Shown here piece after piece: positions 61,020 through 64,000 of a stretch of DNA of 64,000 nt. The translations under genes were made by a program, and so were the position numbers. The notes under the pieces were generated by a model. That model ran no database searches. It was given only the letters and a program-made list of their open reading frames with translations, and had not been told where the DNA came from. The DNA is from Desulfosarcina alkanivorans (GTDB lineage Bacteria > Desulfobacterota > Desulfobacteria > Desulfobacterales > Desulfosarcinaceae): assembly GCF_009688945.1 (NCBI RefSeq), contig NZ_AP021874.1, positions 62,001 to 126,000 of the forward strand, read 5' to 3'. Each line of letters opens with the position of its first letter. Positions within the stretch are counted from its first letter, which is position 1.

Positions 61020-62363
61020 ATGGACGACACACACGCACCGAAACAGACCGGCGGTATGTTTTACCGGGTGGGCCTGTTTTTCAAACCGGTGCCGCTTTTG
61101 GGATATCTTCTCGGATTTATGGTCTGCGTGGTCTGGGAGCAACTGGCCGGCGAAGGGCTGACGTCGCTGTTGGGACTGCCCAAGATGCCGGTGCTTTTCG
61201 GTCTTCTCACCACCTTTAAAGTGCTGGCCGGGGTTGTCAATTTTCTCATCAAGGGAGACGCCTTCAACTGGGCGACCCTGGTGCAGATTCCCGGGGCGGT
61301 CGCCTACCTGAGCGCCATCTACCTGATCCCGCTGGCCCTCGTCGCCCGGGCGGTGGTCAGGCCGGCCAATGCGCTGGCCCGTTACCTGCAGGGGCTGCCC
61401 CTTCCGGTCACCGCCTTTGTTCAGTTGGGACTGATGTATGCGGCACTGCACATCTGGGCCGAGATGAGCGACTACCGGTTGATTTTCCTCAAATTGACCC
61501 TGATTGCCGTTCTGTTCACCCTGAGCCTGAACATCATCAACGGGTATATGGGTGAATTCTCATGCTCGCACCCCGGCTTCATGGCCATCGGCGCCTACAT
61601 GTCCAGCCTGTTCACCGTGGGGCTCTTCTCCAGCGACAAGGTGCTGGGCGAGGCGGTATTCACATTTTCCACCGCCTACCTGAGTTTTCCGCTGGCGCTC
61701 ATTTTCGGTGGTTTGATGGCGGCGGTCGGCGCCCTGATCATCGCCATCCCCTCATTCAAAACCCGTGGGGATTACCTGGCCATCATCAGTCTGGCGTTTC
61801 TGTTCATCGTGAAGAGCTTTTTTGAGAACATACAGGCATTGGGCGGCAGCCGGGGCATTTCCGGACAGCCGGACTGGGCGACCCTGCCGGTGATTTTCAT
61901 CACCATGGCCTTCGGCGTCTGGACGATCAACAACTTCGTGACCTCGACCATGGGCAAGGCCCTCAATGCGGTACGCGATGATGAAACCGCGGCCGAAGCC
62001 ATGACCGTGGACACCCGTAAAACCAAGATGGCGGCCTTCATGTTCGGTGCATTCTGGGCCGGCGTGTCCGGCGGCCTGCTGGCCCACGTGCTGCGTTATG
62101 TGAACCCGGCCATGTTCAGCGTCCAGAAACTGGCGGAAGTGCTGGCCATGGTCTATTTCGGCGGCCTGAACTCCGTTTACGGCTCCATCGTGGGGGCGGT
62201 GTCCATCAGCCTGCTGGGAGAGGCCCTCCGTCCCCTGGAAATTCTTAAATGGATTGTCATTCCGCTGTTGCTCATCCTGGTGATGATTTACCGGCCCACC
62301 GGCCTTATCGCCTTCAAGGAATTCGATGTCCGGCAGGTGTTCGGACCCAAGGAGGTGGACTGA
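61020..62363 (+). CDS. livM: Branched-chain amino acid ABC transporter permease LivM
   Basis: A 447-residue permease. The core from about residue 140 has the LivM signature (SLNIINGYMGEFSCSHPGFM; AIPSFKTRGDYLAIISLAF; GGLNSVYGSIVGAV). The N-terminal 130 residues form a soluble stretch and extra helices, making it longer than minimal LivM proteins, as in E. coli LivM. AAGGAAACG precedes the ATG. livG begins one base after its stop. Confidence 0.95.
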   Translation: MDDTHAPKQTGGMFYRVGLFFKPVPLLGYLLGFMVCVVWEQLAGEGLTSLLGLPKMPVLFGLLTTFKVLAGVVNFLIKGDAFNWATLVQIPGAVAYLSAIYLIPLALVARAVVRPANALARYLQGLPLPVTAFVQLGLMYAALHIWAEMSDYRLIFLKLTLIAVLFTLSLNIINGYMGEFSCSHPGFMAIGAYMSSLFTVGLFSSDKVLGEAVFTFSTAYLSFPLALIFGGLMAAVGALIIAIPSFKTRGDYLAIISLAFLFIVKSFFENIQALGGSRGISGQPDWATLPVIFITMAFGVWTINNFVTSTMGKALNAVRDDETAAEAMTVDTRKTKMAAFMFGAFWAGVSGGLLAHVLRYVNPAMFSVQKLAEVLAMVYFGGLNSVYGSIVGAVSISLLGEALRPLEILKWIVIPLLLILVMIYRPTGLIAFKEFDVRQVFGPKEVD

Positions 62364-62364
62364 T

Positions 62365-63138
62365 ATGCCGCTGCTTCACGTTTCTGACATGAGTCACAAT
62401 TTCGGCGGACTGCAGGCCGTTTCGGAATACAACCTCAGCCTGGACCCGGGTCAGATTACCGGCCTCATCGGCCCCAACGGTGCCGGAAAGACCACCATCT
62501 TCAACCTGATTACCGGCATTTATCGTCCCACCCGGGGGTCGGTCCGCTTCGACGGCGAGGAACTCGTCGGCAAGAAACCCAACGAGACCGCTGCCATGGG
62601 GCTTGCGCGCACCTTTCAGGAGATGAAGCTCTGGCGCCACATGACCGTGCTGGACCACATCAAGATGGCCCGTTATTCCAAGCTTTCCTACGGGCTCATG
62701 GGGGCCTTTCTGGACACCCCCAGGCGCCGGCGGGAGGAGCGTCATGCCACGGAACTTTCCATGGAATACCTGGAAATGTTCGCCGTTGACCAGTTTGCCG
62801 GCCAGTTGGTGGTCAACCTGCCCTACGGCGCCCAGCGCCGCGTGGAAATGGCGCGGGCAATGGTGATCGAGCCCAAGGTGCTGCTGCTGGACGAACCCAC
62901 GGTCGGCATGACGCCTGACGAGATGATGTCCATGATCGAGGTGGTCCGCAAGGCCCATGAGCGATTCAACCTGGCCATTTTCCTGATCGAACACCGGCTG
63001 AAAGTGGTCCACGAACTGTGTCAGCACGTACAGGCCCTGGTGTTCGGCAAGGTCCTTGTGGAGGGCGCGCCCAACGAAGTTCAGAATCATCCCAAGGTCA
63101 TCGAGGCCTACATAGGCGAACAGGAGGTGGAATTCTGA
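62365..63138 (+). CDS. livG: Branched-chain amino acid ABC transporter ATPase LivG
   Basis: A 257-residue ATPase. Walker A is GPNGAGKTT (about 36-44), the Q-loop region is RTFQEMKLWRHMTV, an atypical signature is NLPYGAQRRVEMARAM (PYGAQ in place of LSGGQ, normal for LivG), Walker B is VLLLDEPTVGM and the switch is IEHRL. The start MPLLHVSDMSHNFGG at 62365 follows GGAGG; a longer frame within livM is rejected. Confidence 0.96.
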   Translation: MPLLHVSDMSHNFGGLQAVSEYNLSLDPGQITGLIGPNGAGKTTIFNLITGIYRPTRGSVRFDGEELVGKKPNETAAMGLARTFQEMKLWRHMTVLDHIKMARYSKLSYGLMGAFLDTPRRRREERHATELSMEYLEMFAVDQFAGQLVVNLPYGAQRRVEMARAMVIEPKVLLLDEPTVGMTPDEMMSMIEVVRKAHERFNLAIFLIEHRLKVVHELCQHVQALVFGKVLVEGAPNEVQNHPKVIEAYIGEQEVEF

Positions 63139-63854
63139 TGCTGCTCAACGTGGAAAACCTCCGGGTGTCATACGGAAAAATAAAAGCCCTGCACGGGATC
63201 AGCTTCAATATCGATGCCGGCGAGATCGTCACCATCATCGGCGCCAACGGTGCCGGGAAAAGCACGACCCTGCGGGCCGTTTCCCGAATGGTGCCGGTGG
63301 GGAAGGGATCCGCCATGACCTGCATGGGAAAGGACCTGCTCTCCTTTGCGGCCGACAAGGTGGTCAGCCAGCTGGGCATCACCCATGTCCCGGAAGGCCG
63401 CCGTCTGTTCGGCAACCTGACGGTGATGGAGAACCTTCAGCTGGCAACATTCGCCCGAAAGGACCGCGACAATGTGAGAAAGGACATCCGCCGGGTGTTC
63501 GAAATTTTTCCCCGGCTGGAAGAACGAAAATCACAGGCTTCGGGCACCATGAGCGGCGGCGAGCAGCAGATGCTGGCCATTGGCCGGGCGTTCATGAGCG
63601 GTCGACGGCTGATGCTTCTCGACGAACCCTCCATGGGGTTGTCGCCGCTGCTGATGATGAATGTGTTCCAGGCCCTCAAGGAAATCAACCGGCAGGAGGG
63701 GACCGCCATCCTCCTGGTGGAGCAGAATGCCCGGCTGGCCTTGAAATTTTCACAAAAAGGGTATGTCCTGGAAAACGGAAACCTGGTGCTGGAGGGCGAT
63801 TCCGAGACCCTGATCAATGATCCCGAGGTGAAGAAAGCCTATTTGGGTGGATGA
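63138..63854 (+). CDS. livF: Branched-chain amino acid ABC transporter ATPase LivF
   Basis: A 238-residue ATPase with Walker A GANGAGKST, the signature TMSGGEQQMLAIGRAFMSG, Walker B LMLLDEPSMGLSP and the switch His replaced by Gln in LVEQNARLAL, as is usual in LivF. The ATG shares its first base with the livG stop and GGAGG lies nine bases upstream, so the two ATPases are coupled. It completes the livKHMGF set. Confidence 0.96.
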   Translation: MLLNVENLRVSYGKIKALHGISFNIDAGEIVTIIGANGAGKSTTLRAVSRMVPVGKGSAMTCMGKDLLSFAADKVVSQLGITHVPEGRRLFGNLTVMENLQLATFARKDRDNVRKDIRRVFEIFPRLEERKSQASGTMSGGEQQMLAIGRAFMSGRRLMLLDEPSMGLSPLLMMNVFQALKEINRQEGTAILLVEQNARLALKFSQKGYVLENGNLVLEGDSETLINDPEVKKAYLGG

Positions 63855-63983
63855 GCGGATCGATGAGGAGGGTTTGAGATTTGGATATTGCAATTTGTTG
63901 GAGCTTTGCTATTAGGTGTCTGTTTTTTCGATTGCAATGACTGTAATCCGTTATTCCCGGCCTATCCGGGTTAAGGAGTCCTC

Positions 63984-64000
63984 ATGCTTCGTGCAGCAGT
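63984..64000 (+). CDS. Start of the next gene, cut by the window edge
   Basis: AAGGAG lies at a good distance before ATG CTT CGT GCA GCA, giving only MLRAA before the window ends. Upstream, CCCGG/CCGGG (63956-63970) forms a small hairpin next to the ribosome site. The product cannot be identified. Confidence 0.4.

Overview
The window is a stretch of ordinary, gene-dense bacterial chromosome of about 60% GC. It carries mostly housekeeping genes, and nearly all genes are intact. The gene order (xerC-hslV-hslU-argB-argD-argG-argH, rng-yajC-secD-secF, an NfeD/slipin pair, a livKHMGF cluster, a eukaryote-type HisA) and the abundant palindromic intergenic repeats suggest a Desulfobacterota (former Deltaproteobacteria) organism, probably Desulfosarcina/Desulfobacteraceae-like. 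That placement is inference from synteny and style. No rRNA, 16S or taxon-defining gene is present. The cell is Gram-negative: lptE, lspA, several lipoproteins and murJ are present.

Layout. 1-5.4 kb: a TrkH potassium channel subunit cut by the window edge, cinA, an AT-rich MITE-like repeat, manC (GDP-mannose synthesis) and an orphan ParA/MinD ATPase. 5.6-16.9 kb: a long leftward series read as rng, yajC, secD, secF, dprA, topA, tex, dtd, then the ATPase (RNA processing, Sec export, DNA uptake and topology, translation quality control). 17.2-25.6 kb: leuS, lptE, rpsT (opposite strand), murJ, an FtsB-like gene, a small TPR gene, an unknown lipoprotein, coaBC and a family-4 uracil-DNA glycosylase. 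25.8-31.7 kb: nfeD and slipin, then HAD phosphatase, xerC, hslV, hslU. 31.8-40.7 kb: argB, argD, argG, argH (no argF), an LptM-motif lipoprotein, dapF, folK, a YHS-like small gene, transaldolase/FSA, pgsA, tRNA-Gly, tRNA-Cys. 40.7-43 kb: a lower-GC patch with a TPR-methyltransferase and a thioesterase. 43-52.5 kb: eukaryote-type HisA, a PAS-GGDEF-EAL protein, two methyltransferases (one is RsmG), a CarB-like protein with degraded ATP-grasp sites, and an HD hydrolase. 52.7-58 kb: ileS, lspA, holA and a small unknown gene. 58.2-63.9 kb: a livKHMGF branched-chain amino acid ABC transporter with a sigma-54-like promoter and structured leader.

No CRISPR array, prophage, restriction system, insertion sequence or obvious biosynthetic cluster was seen. 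The points most worth a second look are: the CarB-like protein, which keeps its fold and allosteric domain but has lost ATP/metal ligands in both halves; the eukaryote-type HisA; an arginine cluster lacking argF exactly where a long palindromic element sits; a perfect 15 x 7-bp tandem repeat before argD; and a set of intergenic palindromes, two related copies of which bracket holA.
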